Source: PCC-6802 sp943367755 (GTDB lineage Bacteria > Cyanobacteriota > Cyanobacteriia > Pseudanabaenales > Pseudanabaenaceae). Taken from it: a DNA stretch of 64,000 nucleotides. Made by a program: the position numbers and the translations under genes. Under the pieces are notes generated by a model. That model was not told where the DNA came from and made no database searches. It saw only the letters and a program-made list of their open reading frames with translations. Shown one piece after another: positions 43,878 through 53,120 of this stretch. How positions within the stretch are numbered: the first letter of the stretch is position 1; every line of letters begins with the position of its first letter. The stretch spans positions 62,001-126,000 of the forward strand of contig CALRKB020000004.1 in assembly GCA_943367755.1 (NCBI GenBank), in the 5' to 3' direction.

Positions 43878-45161
43878 CTAAAGCCCTTGTGGGGATAGAA
43901 GCATTTGACGGAATGTTTGCGGATCGTTGAGCATCTCTGTTAAAGTGACCGTTTTTTGTTGGGCAGAAGCTAGCAACTTAAGCTTAAGGTTACCTGTAGC
44001 GACTTCGGCATCACCAATAATCAAGGCGGCGATCGCGCCACTACTGGCAGCACGCTTGAGTTGTTTATCAAATTTGGCCGCACTCAAATCTAATTCCACG
44101 CTAAACCCAACGCGACGTAAACTTTGCGCCACTTGTAAAGATTTGCCTTCGGCTTGTTCGCCTCTAGAAACCACATAAAGGTCTATTTGCGTAGCCGCAG
44201 GCCGATCGTTTTGCTGCAATAGTAATACCAGTCTTTCGAGGCCGATCGCCCAACCAACAGCGGGTGTATCGGGCCCACCTAACTCTGCTACAAGGCGATC
44301 GTAACGACCACCACCGCACACGGCTGATTGTGCACCAAGATGAGAAGATTGAATTTCGAAGGCTGTATGGGTGTAGTAATCCAAACCGCGCACAAGGCGG
44401 GGATTAAGCCGGAAGACAATGTCTAAATCTTGTAAAAATGTCTGCACGCGCTCAAAATGCTGTTGCGATTCTGGGCTGAGATAGTCCAGGATGCTAGGTG
44501 CGTCTTGTGCAATTGCCTGGGTGCGAGGGTCTTTGCTATCGAGAATGCGGAGGGGATTGCGGCTGAGGCGATCGCGCGAGTCGAGATCGAGTTCGCTCTG
44601 ATAGGGAGTGAAGTAATTTACCAAAGCTTCCCGATAAACAAGGCGATCTTCGCTACTACCAACAGAATTGAGATCGACAACTAGATCTTGAAGTCCTAAT
44701 CGTGTCAGAAAGTCCGCCGCGATCGCAATTACTTCGGCGTCTGCACGGGGATCTTTACTACCCAGGCTCTCCACGCCTAACTGATGAAACTGTCGCTGTC
44801 TACCTGCTTGGGGACGCTCGTAGCGAAACATTGCGCCCATATACCACAGGCGTTGCACGCTACCTTGAGCATAGAGTTTGTGCTCAATAAATGCTCGCAC
44901 AGCACCAGCAGTGCCTTCCGGCCTGAGGGTTAAAGAGCGATCGCCGCGATCGCTAAACGTGTACATCTCTTTACCGACAATATCAGTGGTTTCACCGATG
45001 CCGCGTGCAAATAGCTCGGTTGACTCAAAGACAGGCGTGCGAATCTCAGTGTAAGCTGCCTGGGCCAAAATTTGCCGCGCTACAGATTCAAGTTGCTGCC
45101 AGTAGGCAATTTCTGGGATCAAAATATCGCGGGTACCGCGAGAAGCTTGTAGAGATGACAT
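43878..45161 (-). CDS. hisS: Histidyl-tRNA synthetase
   Basis: A 427-residue class II aminoacyl-tRNA synthetase. It begins with ASRGTRDILIPEIAYWQQL; motif 2 is YMGAMFRYERPQAGRQRQFH with the HisRS-specific QLGVESLGS, and the histidine-binding motif is LVRGLDYYTHTAFEI with VCGGGRYDRLVAELGG. The C-terminal anticodon domain starts near residue 330. Motif 3 is VGWAIGLERLVLLL. The length is normal. It is the third gene of the operon pedR-orf-hisS, with 7 bp to the preceding gene. Confidence 0.97.
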   Translation of the reverse strand: MSSLQASRGTRDILIPEIAYWQQLESVARQILAQAAYTEIRTPVFESTELFARGIGETTDIVGKEMYTFSDRGDRSLTLRPEGTAGAVRAFIEHKLYAQGSVQRLWYMGAMFRYERPQAGRQRQFHQLGVESLGSKDPRADAEVIAIAADFLTRLGLQDLVVDLNSVGSSEDRLVYREALVNYFTPYQSELDLDSRDRLSRNPLRILDSKDPRTQAIAQDAPSILDYLSPESQQHFERVQTFLQDLDIVFRLNPRLVRGLDYYTHTAFEIQSSHLGAQSAVCGGGRYDRLVAELGGPDTPAVGWAIGLERLVLLLQQNDRPAATQIDLYVVSRGEQAEGKSLQVAQSLRRVGFSVELDLSAAKFDKQLKRAASSGAIAALIIGDAEVATGNLKLKLLASAQQKTVTLTEMLNDPQTFRQMLLSPQGL

Positions 45162-45168
45162 GGGGAAT

Positions 45169-45423
45169 TTATTGAATTTGCCAAGCGCCGTAACGATCGA
45201 GAATTGACGACACTAATTCCTGCAATCGCTCCAGCATCTGCGACGAACAGGTAACATGCATACCAGCAATCTGGCTGGCGTCATAACTAAAATCTTGGCG
45301 ATCTTGCCAAATTAACTCGGTAGACACACCATCTAGCTGAGACAGATGTGTAGCTAGTTCTTTGTACATTGCCAGCGGCAGTTCGGGCGTGTAAGTAATC
45401 TTGACAGGCTTGCCACTAAACAC
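45169..45423 (-). CDS. Small conserved-looking protein between pedR and hisS
   Basis: About 84 residues. The GTG at 45423, preceded by AAGGA and overlapping the last 8 bases of the LuxR gene, is the best start; an ATG at 45486 would extend it further into that gene. The sequence KPVKITYTPELPLAMYKEL, LSQLDGVSTELIWQDRQDF and CSSQMLERLQELVSSILDRY suggests a small alpha-beta fold. I do not recognise a family. Translational coupling to the LuxR gene and tight spacing to hisS suggest an operon. Confidence 0.7.
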   Translation of the reverse strand: MFSGKPVKITYTPELPLAMYKELATHLSQLDGVSTELIWQDRQDFSYDASQIAGMHVTCSSQMLERLQELVSSILDRYGAWQIQ

Positions 45424-45724
45424 TTTGCAATCCTTCTTCTTGAACTCTAGGCTTAGAAATAATGGTGCAACAGTTGACCTCATCAATGCACACTTTTCCC
45501 CATTGCAATGCCCACATTACCAGCGCCACGCGATTATCTGTATGGGTTTTAGTCAGAATATTACTAATATGATTGTCCACAGTACGTTTGCTGATTGCTA
45601 ACCTGAGCGCGATCTCTTGATTTGTTAAGCCAGCGGCCACTAACTCAATCACTTGAATTTCGCGCTCCGAAAGATTAATGGGCGATTGACTTTGTGCTTG
45701 GTTGAGCTCAGCGATGTTAGTCAT
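45416..45724 (-). CDS. pedR: Small LuxR-type regulator, PedR-like
   Basis: A 102-residue protein consisting only of a LuxR helix-turn-helix: LSEREIQVIELVAAGLTNQE, IALRLAISKRTVDNHISNIL and TDNRVALVMWALQWGKVCID. No receiver domain is present. The end, GKVCIDEVNCC, has three Cys. This layout matches PedR, the redox-responsive regulator of Synechocystis that adjusts photosynthesis genes to electron transport and interacts with thioredoxin through Cys. The assignment rests on that resemblance; a generic LuxR protein is the alternative. Confidence 0.75.
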   Translation of the reverse strand: MTNIAELNQAQSQSPINLSEREIQVIELVAAGLTNQEIALRLAISKRTVDNHISNILTKTHTDNRVALVMWALQWGKVCIDEVNCCTIISKPRVQEEGLQSV

Positions 45725-45880
45725 GGTGGCAATGAGTTTAACTACTTAGAGATGTAACACCATCCTAGCAATTTATGGGATCGGTATGAAAGCATGATCG
45801 CAACTGTTTTAGAGAATAGTTAATATAAATTTGCTTTATTTTAAACTTCAACATAATCACACACGATCCCCAGTTTGATG

Positions 45881-46507
45881 TTAAATCAGCAAAGCTTCTA
45901 GCCACTTGGGCGCAGGTGGGATGGGATTACCCAGGCGATCGAGCAGTAGCCAACCCACAAGATGTACCAATAATAAGTACATAAAGTTACTGAAAATAAT
46001 GCTAGCTATCACAAAAGCTTGAACTGCCCATAGCTCTGGTTCTTCTAACGAACCAAATAACTGTAGAAGCCAGCCGATCAAACCAGTAATCTGCACGGTG
46101 ATATACGTCCAAACATTTTCCCCAAGTAAGACGGAGAGAAAAAAAAGTTGAAACCAGGTGCCAAGCGAGCCTGCCAACGTCCCCAGACAGAGCGATATCG
46201 ACCAGGGCGATCGCCGCTTCCATAAATACCCTAACAGCACGCCCAAGAAGCCATGCGGGATTGCATACTGAATACTACGGGTTGGCCCCATCAGAACTGT
46301 CAGGAGTAGTACGGTCACCACCATTACTTTCCAGGCTGACTTGTTCCCCCAACGTAAATAGGCAAGCGCCGTTGGAATCGGGAAAAACATGCGCAGGAAA
46401 GGGCCAACTGGGAAATAAAAGTTAACTAGAAAAATCATGCCTGTGGCGCTGGCTAAAAACGCAGTCTCCACCATTGCCAAAGCAGGATTCGGACGATTTT
46501 GGGGCAT
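45881..46507 (-). CDS. DUF2232-like membrane protein
   Basis: A 208-residue protein with about five membrane segments, including ETAFLASATGMIFLVNFYF, MVVTVLLLTVLMGPT, CLGTLAGSLGTWFQLFFLSV and IIFSNFMYLLLVHLVGWLLL. The stretch YFPVGPFLRMFFPIPTALAY followed by LRWGNKSAW is typical of DUF2232/YybS-like cyanobacterial proteins, some annotated as energy-coupling S components. The ligand is not shown. It is followed by lgt 100 bp beyond on the same strand. Confidence 0.8.
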   Translation of the reverse strand: MPQNRPNPALAMVETAFLASATGMIFLVNFYFPVGPFLRMFFPIPTALAYLRWGNKSAWKVMVVTVLLLTVLMGPTRSIQYAIPHGFLGVLLGYLWKRRSPWSISLCLGTLAGSLGTWFQLFFLSVLLGENVWTYITVQITGLIGWLLQLFGSLEEPELWAVQAFVIASIIFSNFMYLLLVHLVGWLLLDRLGNPIPPAPKWLEALLI

Positions 46508-46607
46508 TGATTATGGGATGTGGGTTGTAGGCAAGGGGTTTAGGGGCAAACACATAGGTCGCCCGAACAGATGTTTTGATTAGGGGGGGGAACATATAGG
46601 TCTTTCC

Positions 46608-47450
46608 CTACTCGCTGGGGTTCGTTGCTACTGTATCCCAAAATCTACCGCGACGCCCGTATAGCCACCATAGGCCAAATATGCCTAGAGCAATGCAGGT
46701 TAAACTAATCACCTGGGCAATGCGCAGAGGGCCTAACATCAAGCTATCAGTCCGCAGTCCCTCAATCCATAATCTGCCGGAGCTATAGGCGATCGCATAG
46801 ATCGTAACCAATGTGCCCGGTTTGGCCTTGGGAAAACGTTTGAAAATAGCCATCAAGATGCCAAATACCATGAGATTCCAGAGCGATTCGTAGAGAAAAG
46901 TGGGATGGAAATAGGCGTTGGTGTAAAATTCTCTGGGACGATGCTCGGGTGGAATTAATAGCTTCCAGGGTAAATCGGTGGGTGTACCAAATGCCTCAGA
47001 GTTAAAGAAATTGCCCCACCGGCCAATTGCCTGACCGAGGATCAGTGACGGCATTACTAGATCGGCAATCTTCCAAAATGAGAGACGGTTGCGACGGGCA
47101 AATAGGATCGCGGCGATCGTACCGCCTATAATCGCACCGTGAATAGCAATACCGCCCTCCCAGATGGCAAAGACTTTATACCAGGGTTGGCTCTGAAATT
47201 TCTCCTGCCAGGCAAATGCTACATAGTAGGCTCTAGCTCCAGGAATTGCCCCAACTGCTAGCCATATCACCAAATCCTCCATAAATTCGGGCTTAACCCC
47301 GCGTTTAGGGGCTAGTTTCGCCGCTAGGACTGTGCCAATTACCACTGCGGTGGCAATTAATAGTCCATACCAGCGAATTGAGATCGGCCCAATTTGCAGG
47401 TGATCTGAGGGGGAAGTAAATTCAAAGGCAAGGGGCAAAATGCTTAACAT
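46608..47450 (-). CDS. lgt: Prolipoprotein diacylglyceryl transferase
   Basis: A 280-residue membrane enzyme that adds diacylglycerol to the lipobox Cys of lipoproteins; it would act on SbpA and the proline-rich lipoprotein of this window. Seven hydrophobic segments are visible. Motifs: IGPISIRWYGLLIATAVVIG, GARAYYVAFAW, the signature GQAIGRWGNFFNSEAFGTPT, the HPTFLYESLWNL segment and YSSGRLWIEGLRTDSL. The RWGNFFNSEAFG loop contains the essential residues. Length is normal. Confidence 0.96.
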   Translation of the reverse strand: MLSILPLAFEFTSPSDHLQIGPISIRWYGLLIATAVVIGTVLAAKLAPKRGVKPEFMEDLVIWLAVGAIPGARAYYVAFAWQEKFQSQPWYKVFAIWEGGIAIHGAIIGGTIAAILFARRNRLSFWKIADLVMPSLILGQAIGRWGNFFNSEAFGTPTDLPWKLLIPPEHRPREFYTNAYFHPTFLYESLWNLMVFGILMAIFKRFPKAKPGTLVTIYAIAYSSGRLWIEGLRTDSLMLGPLRIAQVISLTCIALGIFGLWWLYGRRGRFWDTVATNPSE

Positions 47451-47567
47451 ATCCTTGGGAATGAACGCCTCAAAGCAGCTTTAATACTGTCACATCCTAA
47501 CAGAGCCATTGCTAGTTTTTATTTTGCCTTACTGCTAAAACCTCAAGTTCAAATAATCAAACTCACG

Positions 47568-50207
47568 TTAACTCAGCTCTGTATTGGCGATCGCGCTCTG
47601 CTCGAAACGACTGGGTAACTTAATGCTGAATACTGAACCTTTGCCAATCGTACTTTCTAAGCCGATCTCGCCACCCATCATTTTGACTAGTTGTTCTGTG
47701 ATTGATAGTCCCAAACCCGTACCGCCGTGTCTGCGGGTTGACGACTGATCGACCTGGCGAAATTGTTCAAAGATTGTGCGCTGATGTTCCGGTTCAATAC
47801 CGATACCTGTGTCGTGTACTGAGAATACAACTGGTGGTTGCAGATCTAATTCGTGGGTTACCAGTTCGCGATCGCTACCTCCCATTGATTGTGGTGTTGA
47901 AGGTAAATGGCCATACTGGAGTTCCACTCTAACCTCACCGCGATCGGTAAATTTAATCGCATTTGAAACTAGATTAGTAATCACCTGACGCACCCTTATT
48001 GGATCTTGGTAGATTTTACATTTGCCAATGTGATTACTGAAGAAGAAGTGCAATCCCTTATTACTAGCTAGTGCCTGTAAGCTATCGCAGGTATGAAGGA
48101 TGAGTTCGTCGATATGGAAATATTCGGGATGGGCTTCCATTCGTCCAGCCTCGATCTTGGAAAGATCGAGAATATCGTTGATTAAATCCAATAGATTCTT
48201 GCCATTGCGCAGGATGCGATCGAGCATATCAGATTGGCCCTCTGTGAGGGGGTCTCGGCGCTGCCGCAGCAGGACCTGTGAGAATCCAATAATTGCGTTC
48301 ATGGGTGTGCGGAGCTCGTGGCTCATATTGGCGAGAAACTGACTTTTTAGTTGGGTAGCTTCTATGAGTTGGGCGTTCTGGGTTTCAATTTGATTAATTA
48401 ACTGGGCATTACCAATGGCGATCGCGGCCTGGACACCAAATGATGCCAACAAGCTAATATCCTCGCGCGAACCCGCCTCTGCTAGTTGAGAGTGCGCAAT
48501 TGCTAGTACCCCTAGCCTGCCAGAACGGGCTGATTCAATTGGAACGCAGAGCGCACTTTGCATTGGCAAATTTTCCACCAGACAAACTTCGCCTGACTTA
48601 ATTTCACCAGGAATACCCTCCCGAAATACCTGTGTAAGCAGATTTGCCTGTGTCAGACTGAATGTGGATTTTTGGGGAAATTCGAGCGGCAACCCCTTAA
48701 TTGCAGAGAACACAAGCTCATTGCTCTTGGCATTGTAGAGCGCGAGGACACATATTTCAGCCCACGCGATCGCATCGCAAGTTGCCTCTACGACTGACCC
48801 CAACAAGACATCGAGATCCTGTAACTGCTGGTTGATTAAGTTAGTGAGTCGTTGCAGAATGCTCATGCGTTTCTGCTGATCGATCATCAGACGGTTGGTT
48901 TCCTGTACTACCTTTTCACGGTAACGTTCCTCCGTAACATCGCGTAATATCATGACGCTGCCAATTAGCTCTTCTCCCATGCCGACTAAAGGAGCTGCTT
49001 TTGTGTTGAGGATTACCTCTTTGCCATGCGGCGGACGCAATACGATCTGATCTTCTACTACTTCACTACTAGACATAGCTCGAAATATGACTAGATCGGA
49101 TAAACCGATTGGCTCGCCATTGGCGTGGCGGACATCAAATTGTTCGATAATCTCATCCATTGATTTGGCAACTAGAGGCGAAGACTTCGCTCCATCAATG
49201 GTTTCAGGGTTTGATACTCCCAACATGGCTCGACCTGCCGAATTGATTTTCAGAATTCGTCCTGCCGGATCGCTCAGCAAAATACCGTCGGCTAATTGCT
49301 CAAACAGGATAGTTAGTTCTTCCCGTTGGCGGGCGATCGTTTGCACGCTCTGTGCATTGCTGATTGCCGTTGCTAATCTCCGATCGATCGACCTCAACAG
49401 ATTGCGACTTTGCGCTGACAGAGGTGTAAGACTGCCCAAAAATAGAACGCCTACGAGACTCCTCTTTAGCATCAAGGGCCAGGCGGATAAGCTTTGCGGG
49501 AGTAGATCGCCCGCTGGCGTGCGATAGACCAAAGTCTGCCCCGTCAACTGATCTACTTCCCAAATTACAGGTTCGCCTAGCTGTGCCGCTTGTCCCACCA
49601 AACCATCGCCAAGCGCGATCGCTGTCATCAACTGATTGGTTTTACACCCCCATTCCGCCGCTAGTTCCAATATCTCTCCCTGCCATAGATAAATGCTGCC
49701 TAGTTGCGCATTTGTGAGCTGACAGACTTTTTCGAGACTGGTTTGGATCAACTTGGTTTGGTCGGTTGTATTTACCAGCACCTGATCGAGAGATTGCAGT
49801 CCAAACTGAATATCGCGTGCTTCTAGCTTTGTAGTTTTGGCCTCCAGTTCTGCCGCCATGCGATTGAATACCTGAGAAAATTCTCCCAATTCGTCATTGC
49901 GTTCAATTGTGGAGCGCACAGATAAATTGCCAGCCGTAATTGATTCGGCGACGCGCGATAGCTCTGTTAAAGATGGCTGGATACTACGCACGATCAACAA
50001 GCCGACGAATATGCTTGCTCCTAACCCCATGATCAAATAGGCGATCGCTACCAAGGTGGCAATCTGCTGAAACTCATCCGGTGTACCTTGATGAACGTAT
50101 AGCAACAGCAATAAAGCCGCAGTAACTAGCAACGATATACTAGTACCTAATCCTACTAACACTCGCCGTACCAGGCTTTCGCGACGCTGTTTGCTTGTGT
50201 TACTCAT
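47568..50207 (-). CDS. Large sensor histidine kinase (HAMP-GAF-PAS-GAF-HisKA-HATPase)
   Basis: An 879-residue kinase. Two N-terminal membrane segments (LGTSISLLVTAALLLLLY and IAYLIMGLGASIFVGLLIV) lead to a HAMP linker (LTELSRVAESITAGNLSVRS). Then come a GAF domain (about 135-290), a PAS domain (LADGILLSDPAGRILKINSA), a second GAF domain (about 450-600), HisKA with MSHELRTPMNAIIGFSQVLL and the ATPase domain (VRQVITNLVSNAIKFTDRG, VFSVHDTGIGIEPEHQ, GGTGLGLSITEQLVKMMGGE). No response regulator is adjacent. It is an orphan hybrid-like sensor whose signal is unknown. Confidence 0.93.
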   Translation of the reverse strand: MSNTSKQRRESLVRRVLVGLGTSISLLVTAALLLLLYVHQGTPDEFQQIATLVAIAYLIMGLGASIFVGLLIVRSIQPSLTELSRVAESITAGNLSVRSTIERNDELGEFSQVFNRMAAELEAKTTKLEARDIQFGLQSLDQVLVNTTDQTKLIQTSLEKVCQLTNAQLGSIYLWQGEILELAAEWGCKTNQLMTAIALGDGLVGQAAQLGEPVIWEVDQLTGQTLVYRTPAGDLLPQSLSAWPLMLKRSLVGVLFLGSLTPLSAQSRNLLRSIDRRLATAISNAQSVQTIARQREELTILFEQLADGILLSDPAGRILKINSAGRAMLGVSNPETIDGAKSSPLVAKSMDEIIEQFDVRHANGEPIGLSDLVIFRAMSSSEVVEDQIVLRPPHGKEVILNTKAAPLVGMGEELIGSVMILRDVTEERYREKVVQETNRLMIDQQKRMSILQRLTNLINQQLQDLDVLLGSVVEATCDAIAWAEICVLALYNAKSNELVFSAIKGLPLEFPQKSTFSLTQANLLTQVFREGIPGEIKSGEVCLVENLPMQSALCVPIESARSGRLGVLAIAHSQLAEAGSREDISLLASFGVQAAIAIGNAQLINQIETQNAQLIEATQLKSQFLANMSHELRTPMNAIIGFSQVLLRQRRDPLTEGQSDMLDRILRNGKNLLDLINDILDLSKIEAGRMEAHPEYFHIDELILHTCDSLQALASNKGLHFFFSNHIGKCKIYQDPIRVRQVITNLVSNAIKFTDRGEVRVELQYGHLPSTPQSMGGSDRELVTHELDLQPPVVFSVHDTGIGIEPEHQRTIFEQFRQVDQSSTRRHGGTGLGLSITEQLVKMMGGEIGLESTIGKGSVFSIKLPSRFEQSAIANTELS

Positions 50208-50319
50208 GATTGCAGCTTGCTTTTAGTTATTTGGCAACTTATGGCGGCTAGCATAGCGGCAGCCACTTAACTTTGTATACCTACCTACGAGAGATCCTAT
50301 AGCTTTGACAACCCTTCAG

Positions 50320-50385
50320 CCCGAAGCTGGAGTAAAGTCTCCTGATTTCATATATTTAGATCAAATAGAATCAGGTATGTTGTAG
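50320..50385 (+). pseudogene. Duplicated 3' fragment of the ABM-domain gene at 62378
   Basis: 63 of 66 bases match 62594-62659, reading EAGVKSPDFIYLDQIESGML and the same stop codon position. Upstream of 50320 the similarity fades quickly. The fragment lies directly against the ruvB stop on the opposite strand. It marks a past duplication or rearrangement. Confidence 0.8.
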
Positions 50386-50387
50386 AG

Positions 50388-51470
50388 TCAGATCTTGAAC
50401 TCTGTTTGTGAAGGATAGCCCAAATGTCTCCAGGCAGCAGCGGTAGCAACGCGTCCTCTGGGCGTGCGGTTGAGATAGCCAATTTGCAGTAGATAAGGCT
50501 CGTAAACCTCTTCAATAGTTTGAGTATCTTCACCCGTGGCAGCAGCCATGGTTTCCAATCCCACGGGGCCACCATTAAAATTCTCAATCATCACCGTCAG
50601 TAACTTGCGATCAATCCAATCTAGACCGCGTGGATCGACATTAAATAACTCTAGGGCTGCTTCGGCGATCGCCCCGGTAATCCCTCCATCAGCTTTGACC
50701 TGGGCATAATCGCGCACGCGCTTGAGCAGACGATTGGCAATACGTGGTGTACCGCGCGATCTCGCGGCCACGGCCATTGCCCCAGATTCATCAATCGGAG
50801 TTTCTAAAATCGCGGCGCTGCGATGGACGATCTGCGCGAGTTCATCCACTTCATAGAAGCGGAGATGCTGCACAAACCCAAAGCGATCGCGCAATGGCGA
50901 GGATAATGCCCCAATTCTAGTAGTTGCTCCCACAAGCGTGAATCGTTGCAATTGCACACTACGAATTCGTGCCGCTTGTCCTTTGCCAATCGTGATATCG
51001 AGCCGAAAATCTTCCATAGCTGGGTAGAGAATTTCCTCGGTCACGCTGGGCAAGCGGTGAATTTCGTCGATAAATAGAATATCGCCTGGTTGCAAGCTTA
51101 CCAATAATCCCGCAACATCACGTGGGCGTTCTAGCGCCGGGGCTGATGTGATTTTGCACTGCACGCCCATTTCCTGGGCAATAATTAATGCCAGCGAAGT
51201 TTTGCCTAGACCCGCCGAACCGTAGAACAGCATGTGATCCAATGCCGAGTTGCGAGACTTGGCAGCAGCGATCGCGATGTGTAGTAATTCCTTTAAATCT
51301 TTTTGCCCGATATAGTCAGTCAGGCTCTGCGGTCGAATATTAGTCTCTACCGAGACAGGGCTCGCCTCCGCAATTTTTTCCTCTTTATTTGCGATCGGTT
51401 GTAACAGATCTACGCCCTGTTTAGGATCGTCCTTACTGTTATTGCTTTTGTGGGAAGAAATAATTGCCAT
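50388..51470 (-). CDS. ruvB: Holliday junction branch migration DNA helicase RuvB
   Basis: A 360-residue AAA+ motor. NIRPQSLTDYIGQKDLKELL is the family start; Walker A is GSAGLGKTSLA (the usual GPPGLGKTT with changes), Walker B is ILFIDEIHRL, sensor I is TLVGATTRIGALSSPLRDRF, and the Arg finger lies in that stretch. The C-terminal winged helix is GGPVGLETMAAATGEDTQTI and YLLQIGYLNRTPRGRVAT. It drives junction migration with RuvA, which is not in the window. The GSAG P-loop is unusual but keeps the essential Lys. Confidence 0.96.
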   Translation of the reverse strand: MAIISSHKSNNSKDDPKQGVDLLQPIANKEEKIAEASPVSVETNIRPQSLTDYIGQKDLKELLHIAIAAAKSRNSALDHMLFYGSAGLGKTSLALIIAQEMGVQCKITSAPALERPRDVAGLLVSLQPGDILFIDEIHRLPSVTEEILYPAMEDFRLDITIGKGQAARIRSVQLQRFTLVGATTRIGALSSPLRDRFGFVQHLRFYEVDELAQIVHRSAAILETPIDESGAMAVAARSRGTPRIANRLLKRVRDYAQVKADGGITGAIAEAALELFNVDPRGLDWIDRKLLTVMIENFNGGPVGLETMAAATGEDTQTIEEVYEPYLLQIGYLNRTPRGRVATAAAWRHLGYPSQTEFKI

Positions 51471-51521
51471 GACATTCTAAGGTTGCTCGATCTGCAACAA
51501 TTTACTATTCCATGGTAATGC

Positions 51522-51921
51522 TTAATGCGAATCAGGATTGAGTTGCGTTAGTCTTACGGTTTGTGCGTCCAGGCGTTGGATGCGATGCCGCCAGGCCAAT
51601 ACCGTCCCATCGTCCAGTCCTAACTCCTCTGGTATGTGTTGTGTCGTTTGTCCTTGTAAGAATCCGCGCACCATTGCTCGCGATCTGACCACAGTTATAA
51701 TGGCTATCCGACAAGTCTGTCCCTGTGAAAATATGGAACACTTTGCCGCATTCGCGACGCTTGTATTTGATGATGGAGGCGCGTTTGCGGTCGTGCGGTG
51801 CTTGTCCTGCTGGTAATGCGTGCCCATTTGGACAAGGTAAACCTTTCGGATGTAGGATCTTTAATAACCATTCGTAGCAAGCTTGCTCATCTAATAACTT
51901 GCTCAGGGGAAACTTTATCAT
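51522..51921 (-). pseudogene. Remnant of an IS1595-type transposase gene, frameshifted
   Basis: From ATG 51921 the frame reads MIKFPLSKLLDEQACYEWLL, then LPCPNGHALPAGQAPH and CGKVFHIFTGTDLS, the zinc-ribbon start of IS1595-family transposases. Around 51680 the similarity jumps to another frame that continues MVRGFLQGQTTQHIPEELGL and ends at 51522 with QLNPDSH. The catalytic DDE/DDN region is missing, so it is an inactive 5' fragment. It lies 17 bp from the galK start, divergently. Confidence 0.8.
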
Positions 51922-51938
51922 GGCATGTCTGACGATTG

Positions 51939-53048
51939 ATGAAAACGGATTTCTCCTATTTTGCCATTTCACCTGCTTACCCAGATGAGCGGAACTTTCA
52001 AGATATCTTCCATATACCTGCAATCACTCAAGCTAGTGCGCCTGGACGGGTTAACCTTTTAGGCGAACACACTGATTACAACGATGGCTATGTTCTACCG
52101 ATCGCCATTCCACAGCAAACTACAGTACAGCTTAGTTTTAGCGCCAATGAACGACATCACTTTTATTCACAAGCATTCCCCGATCCAGTAAGCTTGACAT
52201 CCACCGATCCAGTACCGCAAGGTTTTGCGAGCTATCCCTACGGCTGTATTCGCGTTCTGGAACAACAGGGTGTTTCCATCCCGCCACTGAACGTGTATAT
52301 CACTTCCTCTGTACCTATCGGTGCTGGATTATCCAGTAGTGCGGCCTTAGAAGTAGCGATGTTGAGAGGATTGCGATCGCTCCTGTCCCTCGACCTTGAT
52401 GACGGGCAAATTGCCCAATTAGGTCAACAAGCCGAACGACAGTATTGCGGTGTCCAGTGTGGCATCATGGATCAGATGGCAGCTAGCCTTGGCGATTCCA
52501 AACATCTTCTGTTTCTTGATACTCGCACGCTCGCATATCAGCATCTTCCTCTTCCCCCTGGAGCCGAAATCATCGCGATCAATAGTGGCATTCCTCGTAC
52601 GTTAGCAGAGAGTGGCTATAACCAGCGTCGGTCTGAATGCGAAGCTGCGGCTCAATTGATGGGAGTCAAAGCCCTAAGAGATATTCAAAATGTTGAGGCG
52701 ATCGCGCATTTACCATCGCCTTTGCAAGCGCGATCGCGTCACGTCATCACAGAAAATAATCGGGTTTTAATGGCTCGTCAGGGCATATCCGCAGAGCAGT
52801 TTGGCGAACTGATGAACGCATCCCATGCCAGTTTGCGCGATGATTACGAGGTTTCAGTTGCAGGATTAGATATCCTGGTTGATATGCTGCAAAAGACAAA
52901 GGGCGTATTTGGGGCGAAGCTTACAGGGGCTGGATTTGGAGGTGGTTGTGTGGCGTTGGTAGAGGCGCAAAAGGGAAATGCGATCGCCGAGCAAGTTTTA
53001 CATGATTACAACCATGCCGGCTATCATGGACGCATCCTGATTGCTTAA
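51939..53048 (+). CDS. galK: Galactokinase
   Basis: A 369-residue GHMP kinase that makes galactose-1-phosphate. The galactose motif APGRVNLLGEHTDYNDGYV, the ATP motif PIGAGLSSSAALEVAM and the C-terminal GVFGAKLTGAGFGGGCVALV are all present; the catalytic Asp lies in MDQMAASLG. The first ~18 residues (MKTDFSYFAISPAYPDE) are unusual and are encoded next to the transposase remnant, so they may be derived from the inserted element. No other start codon exists before the conserved part. galT is at 18134. Confidence 0.95.
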   Translation: MKTDFSYFAISPAYPDERNFQDIFHIPAITQASAPGRVNLLGEHTDYNDGYVLPIAIPQQTTVQLSFSANERHHFYSQAFPDPVSLTSTDPVPQGFASYPYGCIRVLEQQGVSIPPLNVYITSSVPIGAGLSSSAALEVAMLRGLRSLLSLDLDDGQIAQLGQQAERQYCGVQCGIMDQMAASLGDSKHLLFLDTRTLAYQHLPLPPGAEIIAINSGIPRTLAESGYNQRRSECEAAAQLMGVKALRDIQNVEAIAHLPSPLQARSRHVITENNRVLMARQGISAEQFGELMNASHASLRDDYEVSVAGLDILVDMLQKTKGVFGAKLTGAGFGGGCVALVEAQKGNAIAEQVLHDYNHAGYHGRILIA

Positions 53049-53066
53049 GAGATTCCTAAAGTTCAC

Positions 53067-53110
53067 TATAGCGAGTGCAGATATCTGCCATTATAGCAGG
53101 AGACGCTATA
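53067..53110. terminator. Palindromic gap between galK and the methyltransferase gene
   Basis: TATAGCG (53067-53073) and CGCTATA (53104-53110) are arms around a perfect 12-bp palindrome, GCAGATATCTGC (53077-53088). Both neighbouring genes end here. It may act as a bidirectional terminator, though T tracts are short. Confidence 0.4.
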
Positions 53111-53120
53111 ATCACTGGAA

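Noticed and set aside
50348..50587. Minus-strand ORF over the ruvB 3' end
   Set aside because: It is an out-of-frame reading of ruvB running into the duplicated ABM fragment.
51922..52023. Upstream extension of the transposase frame
   Set aside because: These codons run antisense into the conserved part of galK; the transposase family start MIKFPLSKLL is at 51921.
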